DNA of 64,000 bases from Bacteroidota bacterium (lineage in GTDB: Bacteria; Bacteroidota; Bacteroidia; Bacteroidales; VadinHA17). Shown one piece after another: positions 26,373-33,673 of this stretch (within the stretch, counting starts at the first letter, position 1; each line of letters begins with the position of its first letter). The notes beneath the pieces were generated by a model. The model saw only the letters and a list, made by a program, of their open reading frames with translations, ran no database searches and had not been told where the DNA came from. The stretch spans positions 16,312 to 80,311 of the forward strand of contig QKGI01000045.1 of the NCBI GenBank assembly GCA_003250475.1, given 5' to 3'. The position numbers and the translations under genes are program-made.

Positions 26373-26399
26373 GACGATCATTACGGGCAATATGTTACA
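26373..26399 (-). promoter_or_regulatory. ECF-type promoter of the sigma factor gene
   Basis: On the minus strand: TGTAAC, 13 bp, TGATCGTC, identical in all 14 defined positions to the element before the barrel gene at 24920-24946. The -10 is 26 bp before the sigma start. A terminator for the preceding gene lies just upstream. Confidence 0.7.
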
Positions 26400-26405
26400 A
26401 GGGGA

Positions 26406-26439
26406 GAAAAAAAAGAGACATTTAATGCAATGTCTCTTC
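26406..26439 (-). terminator. Rho-independent terminator after the GH16-like gene
   Basis: On the minus strand AAGAGACATT, a 6-nt loop and AATGTCTCTT form a 10-bp stem followed by eight Ts. It is placed 19 bp after the stop codon and insulates the sigma-factor unit. Confidence 0.9.
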
Positions 26440-26457
26440 ATTCCCGGAGCGGGGATA

Positions 26458-28044
26458 TTAATTTTTCTGGTATACTCTTACCCAGTCGATCTCCATCGAG
26501 GTAATGCCACCGACACTCTTGTCGACACCGCCGGCAAAACTGATATACATAGGTTCCTGCGGCACACCGGATGTCTGTCTCATCACCTCTGTGCCGTTTA
26601 TCTTCCAGATAAGGCTCTCCGGAGTCCATTCAAGGGTATAAATATAAAAATCGGAGAGGTACTTTGATCCTATGCTTTTCTTAATATGATTACCCTGGGA
26701 GGAGAAAAGGTCAAACCATACCTTGCCGTTTCCGGATCTGCAAATGTCAACATGCGGGGTCATACGGTCACCCGTAAGCCAGAATGCATTCCTTACACGC
26801 GGGTCTGTAAGCTTGACCTTGGCGGTGAAGATACCGTACTTCTGCCTGAAAGAGGCTCCTGTATTTATAATGCCGGAGGTGTAGGCAAATTCCCTGGTAT
26901 AAAACCCCTTTGTCGCATCCCATACCTTTCCGGTGATCTTCTGCGGCTTTGTGATTATACGGAGAACACTGTGACGCATCTCGAAATTTTCAGCGGGGGT
27001 ATAGCACTGCAGATCGGTGGCTATACTGTAACTGTCATGCAGCAGTTTGTCTCCCCAGTAATACCTGTTGAGCCATCTGGCATTGTCGGGAACAGTACCT
27101 TCGAATTCGTCGCTGAAAGTGAGCTTCCGCTCCTTCAGGATATCGAATTTGTTCGAATCCTTTACACTGAAATACCATTTGATGTCTGCAGAGTTCTTAA
27201 GCTCCTCGTATTCTTTCAGTTCCCTGAACATCTCCGTCTTCTCAAAGCGGTGCTTGTCAAGCAAATACTCTTTCTTTTCAGTAAATTCCTTTGTTTTCAG
27301 AAGCTCCTCAAGCTCGGCCAGCCTTTTGAGCCGGGCAGAATCTTTTACCTGAACGAAATTATTATACTCCTTTGACTGCCTGAATTTATAGTAGGAAACG
27401 ACATCGGCGGCCTTGCTTTTGGTTTTGTAGTCCAGCATCTTCCTGTATTCGGGAGTATCTTTGAATTTCACCGGCTTCATATTCTTCCTGAGGAGGAACG
27501 CCGATGAGGTAACCAGGGTCTTCAGTTCTTCAAACCTTTTAACTTTATCGGGATTAAGATTTTTCTTCACCTCCCTGTCGCCTTTCAACTTTTTGTATTC
27601 AAGCCACTGTCCATACTCTTCGGTATCCCGGAAGGTCTCCGGTTTCATTTTTTGTTTCTGAATGAATTCCGGCGATTGAATATAAAGCTTCAGATCTTCA
27701 ATCTCCTTTATCTTTTCAGATCCGTCAAGAGCAAGGAAATTCTTAAGCAATGTGCTGCCTTCGGTTTTGAAATACAGGACAATATCCCTGGCTTTCTTCA
27801 GACTAAGGCACTCTGTCTCCCTGGCATGTTCCTCGGAACCTTTATATGTGAGTGATTCAATCTCCTTTCTCTTCTGCCTGAAACTTGCTGAATTGACGCT
27901 TTCATTGAGCACATTGTATCTCGACAGCGTTTCGGACCCGGTGAAGGAGATCAGTTTTTCATATTCGGCAATCAAAGCCTTTTCTTCCTGTTCCAGTTTA
28001 GAGGTTGAGGGGATCATCCCCAGCATCAGCTTTAAGGTTGACAT
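26458..28044 (-). CDS. GH16-like lectin/pseudoenzyme with N-terminal 65-residue repeats
   Basis: A 528-residue protein with two parts. Residues about 30-300 contain four degenerate charged helical repeats of about 65 residues, with recurring elements like ELKxLxxSxEF, F(K/R)DTxEY and DVxxYFK. Residues about 305-528 are a GH16 (laminarinase-type) jelly roll, from LTFSDEFEG to the terminal EIDWVRVYQ. The GH16 signature ExDxxE is replaced by HVDICR: His431 and Arg436 stand where nucleophile and acid/base Glu belong, and only Asp433 remains. Hydrolysis is therefore unlikely and glucan binding is the more probable role. No signal peptide is present. It is monocistronic and followed by a terminator. 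Confidence 0.85.
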   Translation of the reverse strand: MSTLKLMLGMIPSTSKLEQEEKALIAEYEKLISFTGSETLSRYNVLNESVNSASFRQKRKEIESLTYKGSEEHARETECLSLKKARDIVLYFKTEGSTLLKNFLALDGSEKIKEIEDLKLYIQSPEFIQKQKMKPETFRDTEEYGQWLEYKKLKGDREVKKNLNPDKVKRFEELKTLVTSSAFLLRKNMKPVKFKDTPEYRKMLDYKTKSKAADVVSYYKFRQSKEYNNFVQVKDSARLKRLAELEELLKTKEFTEKKEYLLDKHRFEKTEMFRELKEYEELKNSADIKWYFSVKDSNKFDILKERKLTFSDEFEGTVPDNARWLNRYYWGDKLLHDSYSIATDLQCYTPAENFEMRHSVLRIITKPQKITGKVWDATKGFYTREFAYTSGIINTGASFRQKYGIFTAKVKLTDPRVRNAFWLTGDRMTPHVDICRSGNGKVWFDLFSSQGNHIKKSIGSKYLSDFYIYTLEWTPESLIWKINGTEVMRQTSGVPQEPMYISFAGGVDKSVGGITSMEIDWVRVYQKN

Positions 28045-28191
28045 TGCAGATTACTTTTTTGTAAAGTCGGTTAAAGTTAAAAATCTTTCAAACATGTTTG
28101 TCAGGTTCAGCCAATTATTTGTTACTTAGGGGATAACAAACGAAATGAACCGATTTTGACAAAAGGTTTATTTTCAACAGAATAAAAACGG

Positions 28192-28980
28192 ATGAAAAAG
28201 CTCATTATTGTTACCTGCATGATTATACTGGCATCCTGCAGCACTGTAAAACAGAAGAGCCAGCAGCAGGAGGTGGAGAGCCAGGACAAATTATTGCTGG
28301 CTACCCTGTGGTACCAGAAGTCGGCCGAGATGAGGGCTATATATTACCAGTGCTTCAGGAATGCCGAGACAGCTCTTACCGCAAACCTTGCCCGGGAAGG
28401 AATAACAAAACCGGCAGCTGTTGTGCTTGATATTGATGAAACAGTACTTGATAACAGTCCGTTCCAGGGCTGGCAGGTGATTGAAAACAAAGCCTTTAAC
28501 TATACAGATTGGTCGCGCTGGGTTGAACTGGCAAGGGCTGAACCACTGCCTGGAGCCGTGGAATTTACCAGGTATGCCGATTCCCTTGGTGTGGAGGTAT
28601 TCTATGTTTCGAACCGCACCGTGGCAGAGATGGGCCCTACCATAAGAAACCTTGCCGGGATGGGATTCGCCGATGCCGACAGTACTCATATGCTTTTCAA
28701 AACAAACACTTCTTCAAAGATTGAAAGGCGGGCACTGATCGAAGAAAATTATGAGATAATGTTGCTGGTAGGGGATAATCTTGCCGACCATAGCGGCACT
28801 TGGGAGAAAAGGACGGATGATAATGGTATTCCGGCTGTTGATGCTGACAGGGATATGTTCGGCACAAGGTATATAGTTCTTCCCAATCCCATGTACGGCA
28901 ACTGGCTCAATGAGCTGCTTAAGCATTCAGAGGGCGGTTCCTCACGTGAGAAGCTGGTAAGGCTGCTTGAGACGTTTTAG
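28192..28980 (+). CDS. 5'-nucleotidase, lipoprotein e(P4) family
   Basis: A 262-residue class C acid phosphatase of the HAD superfamily, related to Haemophilus e(P4), which dephosphorylates nucleotides such as NMN outside the cytoplasm. The lipobox is IILASC with Cys16. The HAD motif I is DIDETVLDN with Asp80 and Asp82, and motif IV is VGDNLADHS. It stands alone between the divergent GH16-like gene and a 407-bp intergenic region. Confidence 0.92.
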   Translation: MKKLIIVTCMIILASCSTVKQKSQQQEVESQDKLLLATLWYQKSAEMRAIYYQCFRNAETALTANLAREGITKPAAVVLDIDETVLDNSPFQGWQVIENKAFNYTDWSRWVELARAEPLPGAVEFTRYADSLGVEVFYVSNRTVAEMGPTIRNLAGMGFADADSTHMLFKTNTSSKIERRALIEENYEIMLLVGDNLADHSGTWEKRTDDNGIPAVDADRDMFGTRYIVLPNPMYGNWLNELLKHSEGGSSREKLVRLLETF

Positions 28981-29108
28981 GATTTTGCACCCTGTCTGCA
29001 CACCGGTCAGGCATCTGACCCGTAAGATATAGTCCGGGAAAGCAGGGGTCAGGCTTCAGGCCACCCCTTCCCGTTCAGTATCCCGGCTGAATGCCTGTCC
29101 GTAATTTT

Positions 29109-29141
29109 TACACTGCCGTTCTCTTTTCCTCCGGCAGTGTA
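29109..29141 (+). terminator. Hairpin in the 407-bp gap after the acid phosphatase
   Basis: A perfect 10-bp stem (TACACTGCCG / CGGCAGTGTA) with a 13-nt loop; the following sequence is only T-rich (CTTCCTCTTT), so termination is uncertain. The rest of the gap 28981-29387 contains no reading frame I would support. Its right part holds the blaI operators and promoter, and the left part (28981-29100) shows nothing recognisable. Confidence 0.45.
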
Positions 29142-29252
29142 CTTCCTCTTTATGCCTTATATCACACTTTCGGATTCCTTACCCTCGGTTGCCTGATGTA
29201 TGAAGAATTCCTCCTGTTTTTCACTGACCCGGACTGAACTCTCCCCGTAAAA

Positions 29253-29316
29253 ACTATAAATATAGTCGAACATATTAAAAAAAACTTGCACGTCTATAAA
29301 TATAGTCATATATTTG
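29253..29316 (+). promoter_or_regulatory. blaI promoter with two BlaI-type operators
   Basis: Two copies of the dyad CTATAAATATAG, at 29254-29265 and 29294-29305, spaced 40 bp (about four helical turns). The second lies exactly between a -33 TTG (29286-29288) and a -7 TATATTTG (29309-29316) separated by 20 bp, an ideal Bacteroidota promoter. A repressor bound there would block polymerase. The likely ligand is the BlaI-type protein encoded 72 bp downstream. Confidence 0.78.
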
Positions 29317-29387
29317 TTGTGAAGGATTGAATAAGGTGTGATGTCCGGTGCCGGACATTGCCGTGATATTAATTAAAACCGAATAAG

Positions 29388-29765
29388 ATGCAACTGACAA
29401 AGGCAGAGGAGCAGGTGATGCAGATTTTGTGGGATCTTGGAGAAGGAGTGGTTAAGGATATCCGTGCCGGATTTGATGATCCGAAGCCTGCAAGAAATAC
29501 CATAGCAACGGTGTTGAAGGTTCTTGAAAAGAAGGGATATGTTGGTCATAAGGCTTACGCAAATGTCTTCTTATATTACCCGGTTATCACGAAAAATGAA
29601 TATTCAAAGCATCAGCTATTTGGCCTGCTTGAGGATTACTTCAATAACTCCTTTCCGGCGATGACGTCATTCTTTGCCAGGGAGAAGAAACTTTCAATCA
29701 AGGAACTTGATAAGATTCTTGAGGATGCCAGGCGGGAGCTGAAAGAAAAAAACAGTGAAAACTAA
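29388..29765 (+). CDS. BlaI/MecI/CopY-family repressor
   Basis: A 125-residue winged-helix repressor: LTKAEEQVMQILWDLGEG, KPARNTIATVLKVLEKKGYV (recognition region) and a helical C-terminal dimerisation tail with FFAREKKLSIKELDKIL. In characterised systems it is inactivated by proteolysis started by a membrane M56 sensor. That partner is encoded directly downstream, with stop and start overlapping in TAATG. No beta-lactamase gene is present, so the regulated function differs from classical bla systems. Confidence 0.93.
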   Translation: MQLTKAEEQVMQILWDLGEGVVKDIRAGFDDPKPARNTIATVLKVLEKKGYVGHKAYANVFLYYPVITKNEYSKHQLFGLLEDYFNNSFPAMTSFFAREKKLSIKELDKILEDARRELKEKNSEN

Positions 29766-31846
29766 TGGAACAGTTTGCATTTTATCTTCTGAAATCGGCT
29801 ATATGGCTCATAGGCTTTGGCCTGGTATATCTTGGTTTCCTCCGGAAAGAGAGATTTTTCAGGCTTAAAAGGTTGTACCTGGTGATGGGATTACTGCTTT
29901 CGCTGGCTCTTCCCCTGGTCACATTTCATTACAGGGCGGAGGTTCCGGCAACAGAGGCCGCGTTTGCTTCAGTTACTGCAATTCCGGCCGGCAGCGTTGT
30001 TACGGAGACTCCTCCGCCGGAGAACAGGCAGGTCGGATTCACCGGGATTGTTACATGGCTGTATATTGCCGGTATAGTATTTTTTATGTTGCGTTCAGCC
30101 AGGCACATCTGGTCTTATTTCAGGGAGATAAGAGGATCGGGTGTTGATAAACACGGCAAGGCACTGCTTGTAAGAACCGAAAAATATATCTCTTCCTTTT
30201 CTTTCTTCAATTACATATTTATCAATCCTTCACTGAGTGAGAAGGAGGAGAGAGAGATCCTGAACCATGAGTTGGTGCACCTTAAACAGAAACACTGGTT
30301 CGATCTCCTGCTTGTTGAACTGTTTAGCCTTATACAGTGGATGAACCCGTTTGTATGGATCTATTCCGGACTGGTCAGGCAGAATCACGAGAACCTGGCA
30401 GATGAGGAGGCATTGCTGGCCTCATCCGACCCGGCAAACTACAGGGCGGCACTTCTTAACCAGGTCTTCAGCGCCAGGTTGATATGCCTCTCAAATTCGT
30501 TCAACTTTTCGTTTAATCTAAACCGCTTTGAAATGATGAAAAAAATAGATGTTTCCCCATACAGGAAATTAAAAACACTACTGGTACTCCCGGTATTTGC
30601 AATTGTGTTCTATGCCTTTTCAACGCCGGAGTATACCTATTCAGAATCCGGTGCTCCGGAGGAAATAACCCTGCCCCGGCCTTCTGCCATAACCCAGAAC
30701 CTTGTCAAAGGTGTGGTTTACAGGGAAGACGGCACCCCTTTTCCCGGGGTCAGTGTCAATGTGTCAGGGTCATCCCTTACTGTTATCACTGATGCTTCGG
30801 GCCGGTTTGAGTTCAAAGGCATTGACGGGAGTGCAATACTTGTTTTTACTCACAAGGGCTATCGTTACCTGCCCTTGAATCCATTGACAGACAAAGAGAT
30901 GACTGTAAAAATGGTCCCTGAACCGGATTCCCCTGACCAGGCTATGGTCAGTAGAGACGTGTCAGGCAATCAACAACCGGCACCTATTGTTGTTGTCGAC
31001 GGTGTTATATCCGATCAGACAGCTACCGCGGCCATTGAAAAAATGGGAGACAGTTTTGCTCTCGTTAAATCTCTTCGCGGGAAAGAAGCCACAGATAAGT
31101 ACGGCGAGAAAGGTGCTGACGGTGCGATAGAACTATACTCCAGGAAGAAGGCTGCGGAGATGGGCCTCAGTGCTCCCCTTCGCAGGAGGAGTGCCGATGA
31201 TTTCCCGACTTTCGATGGAAAGGCTCCCGGTTCATTTGGTGACTGGGTAATCATCCGCACAAAATACCCTCCTGAAGCTGTCGCTGCCGGAATCGAGGGC
31301 CGGGCCAGTGTCAGGTATACCATTGAGACGGACGGGACAGTCAGTAATGTCAAACCTTTCCCGGGCTCCAACCCTCTCCTGGGAAACGCTATTGCCGAAG
31401 TGATCAAAACATCGCCACGATGGACACCTCCGAAAAATCCGGCAATGAATGAACCTTATACTTCCGAGATCAATGCTGAATTCTCATTGCCTGACAAGAT
31501 CCGGACCGAGGAAGTATTTGTGGTTGTTGAAACGATGCCTCAGTTTCCCGGAGGAGATAAGGCCCTGTTTGAAAATATTTATGAAAATGTGAAATATCCG
31601 CCTGAGGCCAAAGAGCAGGGCATCCAGGGCAAAGTAATACTGAGATTCATGGTTACAGCCCGGGGTGACATTGATGCCATCTCTGTTGTCAGGGGGGTTC
31701 ACCCGTTACTCGATGCTGAGGCAGTAAGAGTGATGGGCAGCCTGCCGCGCTGGATACCGGGGACGCAGGGAGGCCAGCCGGTCAACGTCTGGTATTCAGT
31801 CCCGATCGCTTTTACCCTCTCTTCAGGAGATAAAAAGCAGGAATAG
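29765..31846 (+). CDS. M56-family sensor protease (BlaR1-like) with two TonB C-terminal domains
   Basis: A 693-residue membrane protein. TM helices lie at about 9-26, 37-55, 94-112 and 272-288. The cytoplasmic gluzincin site is HELVH (168-172), followed by NPFVWIYSGLVRQNHENLADEEAL. After the last TM come a carboxypeptidase-regulatory-like fold (about 315-365, GVVYREDGTPFPGV), a plug-like segment (VVVDGVISDQ, about 400-450) and two TonB C-terminal domains, each opening KYPPEA (about 500-575 and 610-688). There is no penicillin-binding domain, so the signal is not predictable as a beta-lactam. It is co-transcribed with the BlaI-type repressor. Confidence 0.9.
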   Translation: MEQFAFYLLKSAIWLIGFGLVYLGFLRKERFFRLKRLYLVMGLLLSLALPLVTFHYRAEVPATEAAFASVTAIPAGSVVTETPPPENRQVGFTGIVTWLYIAGIVFFMLRSARHIWSYFREIRGSGVDKHGKALLVRTEKYISSFSFFNYIFINPSLSEKEEREILNHELVHLKQKHWFDLLLVELFSLIQWMNPFVWIYSGLVRQNHENLADEEALLASSDPANYRAALLNQVFSARLICLSNSFNFSFNLNRFEMMKKIDVSPYRKLKTLLVLPVFAIVFYAFSTPEYTYSESGAPEEITLPRPSAITQNLVKGVVYREDGTPFPGVSVNVSGSSLTVITDASGRFEFKGIDGSAILVFTHKGYRYLPLNPLTDKEMTVKMVPEPDSPDQAMVSRDVSGNQQPAPIVVVDGVISDQTATAAIEKMGDSFALVKSLRGKEATDKYGEKGADGAIELYSRKKAAEMGLSAPLRRRSADDFPTFDGKAPGSFGDWVIIRTKYPPEAVAAGIEGRASVRYTIETDGTVSNVKPFPGSNPLLGNAIAEVIKTSPRWTPPKNPAMNEPYTSEINAEFSLPDKIRTEEVFVVVETMPQFPGGDKALFENIYENVKYPPEAKEQGIQGKVILRFMVTARGDIDAISVVRGVHPLLDAEAVRVMGSLPRWIPGTQGGQPVNVWYSVPIAFTLSSGDKKQE

Positions 31847-31873
31847 CCTGCCCGGAACCGAAAATCCATAATG

Positions 31874-31925
31874 CCGGCCTTGCCCTCCCCTTATTCCACT
31901 GAGAGGAGAGCAGGGCCGGTTTATC
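31874..31925 (+). terminator. Hairpin after the M56 sensor gene
   Basis: A 15-bp GC-rich stem with one G-U pair and one mismatch (31874-31888 with 31905-31919), followed by TTTATC. It lies 27 bp after the stop codon and is a likely terminator despite the short T-run. Confidence 0.6.
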
Positions 31926-32022
31926 TGTTGCAGACGAAGGAACAACCGGCCTCTTGTTCCAGGCCTGGCTGTACCGGATCCATGGTCACACAACCTGTGT
32001 CAAAAAAATATGCCGTTAATAC

Positions 32023-32066
32023 TTGCATTTTCAAAAATCACATTTTATCTTTGACCGACCGTTCAA
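32023..32066 (+). promoter_or_regulatory. tetR-family promoter with overlapping operator
   Basis: A -33 TTG (32023-32025), a 20-bp spacer and a -7 TATCTTTG (32046-32053), followed at 32051-32066 by the near-perfect dyad TTGACCGACCGTTCAA (arms of 7 bp, 6 matching). The dyad covers the expected transcription start, a typical site for autorepression by TetR-type regulators. The regulator gene begins 60 bp downstream. Confidence 0.7.
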
Positions 32067-32126
32067 TCAAAACTCCTGTTTTAACAAATACCTTTTGACT
32101 GAGCTGTAATTCAAAGAAAAGAGAAT

Positions 32127-32759
32127 ATGTCGCCGAGAACACCAAGCCAGTTTGAGGAGATGAGGGAAGAAAAGAAGAATCTCATCATGGATGTGGCTCT
32201 TGAACATTTTTCGAACATAGGGTTCCATCCAACAACCATCACGCACATAGCAAGGCACGCCGGTATCTCCAAGGGCCTCATGTACAACTATTTCAAGAGC
32301 AAGGAGGACCTCCTGGCATCGATTATTAACAGGTCTATCGCTGATATCTACACATATTTCAACCCTGATCATGACAGTCATCTTACTCCTGATGAATTTG
32401 AGCTGTTCATAAGGAAGATCTTCCATGTTCTTCATGAAAAGAGACAATTCTGGAAGCTTCTGTACAGGATCATGTTGCAACCCGGTGTATATGAAAAGGT
32501 ATTCAGCGAGGAAAACATGAACATATCGGTATCGGGAGTTCCTCTCAGGGAGTTCTCCGAGAATATGGCTGTATTACTTACAGATTATTTTGAAAGAAAA
32601 AAGGAGAGGGCAGGTCCTGATTATGATCCCCGGGTTGAACTTCTGATGTTTTCCAACGCGGTTAAGGGCTTTGCTATGACATCGGTCTTTTCTGCCGAAC
32701 AATACCAGGGTGATTATTTTGAAAGGGTGATTGACGCATTGCTTAAAAGATACAAATGA
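32127..32759 (+). CDS. TetR/AcrR-family transcriptional regulator
   Basis: A 210-residue regulator with an N-terminal HTH (about 18-62: ILMDVALEHFSNIGFHPTT-like segment, then IARHAGISKGLMYNYFKSKEDLL) and a helical ligand domain of about 140 residues. It is the first gene before a LolA-like protein and an ABC transporter, with an operator-like dyad on its own promoter. By analogy with other TetR-transport neighbourhoods it probably represses the downstream operon and responds to a hydrophobic ligand; this is inference. Confidence 0.93.
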   Translation: MSPRTPSQFEEMREEKKNLIMDVALEHFSNIGFHPTTITHIARHAGISKGLMYNYFKSKEDLLASIINRSIADIYTYFNPDHDSHLTPDEFELFIRKIFHVLHEKRQFWKLLYRIMLQPGVYEKVFSEENMNISVSGVPLREFSENMAVLLTDYFERKKERAGPDYDPRVELLMFSNAVKGFAMTSVFSAEQYQGDYFERVIDALLKRYK

Positions 32760-32872
32760 GACCGGTTTATTTATCAGACGCAGCAAAAGAGGAAGCAACG
32801 ATGCCACCAGCGTCTATTCCTTCTTTATTCCGGCGCAATATACATGAATGTCAATATTTAAATTAAGTAAAC

Positions 32873-33646
32873 ATGAAACGATTTGTTAAGCCTGTAATCA
32901 TTCTCACAGCCACGCTGTTCTTGGCGCCGGTCATCAGTACGGCCGGGGCACAGCAGCTAACGGCAAAGGAGATCGTAAAAAAGGCAGATGAGAAATTCAA
33001 CGGCGAGATGTCGGGCTACAGTGTAATGAGTATGACCATTGTGCGTCCTACCTGGCAGAGATCTGTCGAATTCAAATCATGGTCACTTGAAAATGACTAC
33101 AGTCTGACACTCATAACCGCCCCTGCGCGTGAGAAGGGGCAGACGTTCCTCAAACGTGGCAGCGAGATGTGGAGCTGGAATCCTGCCATCAACAGGCTGA
33201 TAAAGCTTCCTCCTTCAATGATGTCGCAGGGCTGGATGGGATCAGACTACACCAATGATGATATTCTCAGGGAATCGTCGGTTGTTGAGGATTACACCCA
33301 CACTATGGAAGGAGAGGAGGCTATTGACGGCCGTATGTGTTATAAAATTGAGCTTAAGGCAAAGGAAGATGCCGGAGTACTGTGGGGCCATCAGATCTGG
33401 TGGGTTGACAAAAATGAATTCATACTCCTGAAAGCGGAGCTTTATGATGAGGACGGTTACCTGGTGAGGACCGAGAGAGGGCTGGATCTGAAGACCATGG
33501 ACGGCAGGTTCATACCAACGACAATAGAACTGGTGCCGGCAGAAGAGGAGGGCCATAAAACCGTACTTAAGATCCTGGAGATAAAGTTCAATGTCAGGCT
33601 TGAAGAGAATTTCTTTTCGCAGCAGAACATGAAAACCATCAGATAA
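32873..33646 (+). CDS. LolA-like periplasmic carrier (outer membrane lipoprotein-sorting protein family)
   Basis: A 257-residue exported protein with signal peptide (about 1-26, ending AGAQQ) and a LolA/LolB-like half-barrel. The segments SVEFKSWSLENDY, GQTFLKRGSEMWSWNP, INRLIKLPPSMMSQGWMGSDY and IWWVDKNEFILLKAELYDEDG are typical of the Pfam LolA_like group rather than true LolA. Such proteins usually neighbour RND or FtsX-type permeases and are thought to ferry lipids or lipidated cargo across the periplasm. Here it is followed at 27 bp by two FtsX-type permeases. Confidence 0.85.
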   Translation: MKRFVKPVIILTATLFLAPVISTAGAQQLTAKEIVKKADEKFNGEMSGYSVMSMTIVRPTWQRSVEFKSWSLENDYSLTLITAPAREKGQTFLKRGSEMWSWNPAINRLIKLPPSMMSQGWMGSDYTNDDILRESSVVEDYTHTMEGEEAIDGRMCYKIELKAKEDAGVLWGHQIWWVDKNEFILLKAELYDEDGYLVRTERGLDLKTMDGRFIPTTIELVPAEEEGHKTVLKILEIKFNVRLEENFFSQQNMKTIR

Positions 33647-33673
33647 GACCTACAAACAGAAAGGACAATCATA

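Noticed and set aside
29388-31846. Beta-lactam resistance locus
   Set aside because: There is a BlaI-type repressor and an M56 protease, but no beta-lactamase or penicillin-binding sensor domain, so the antibiotic link is not supported.
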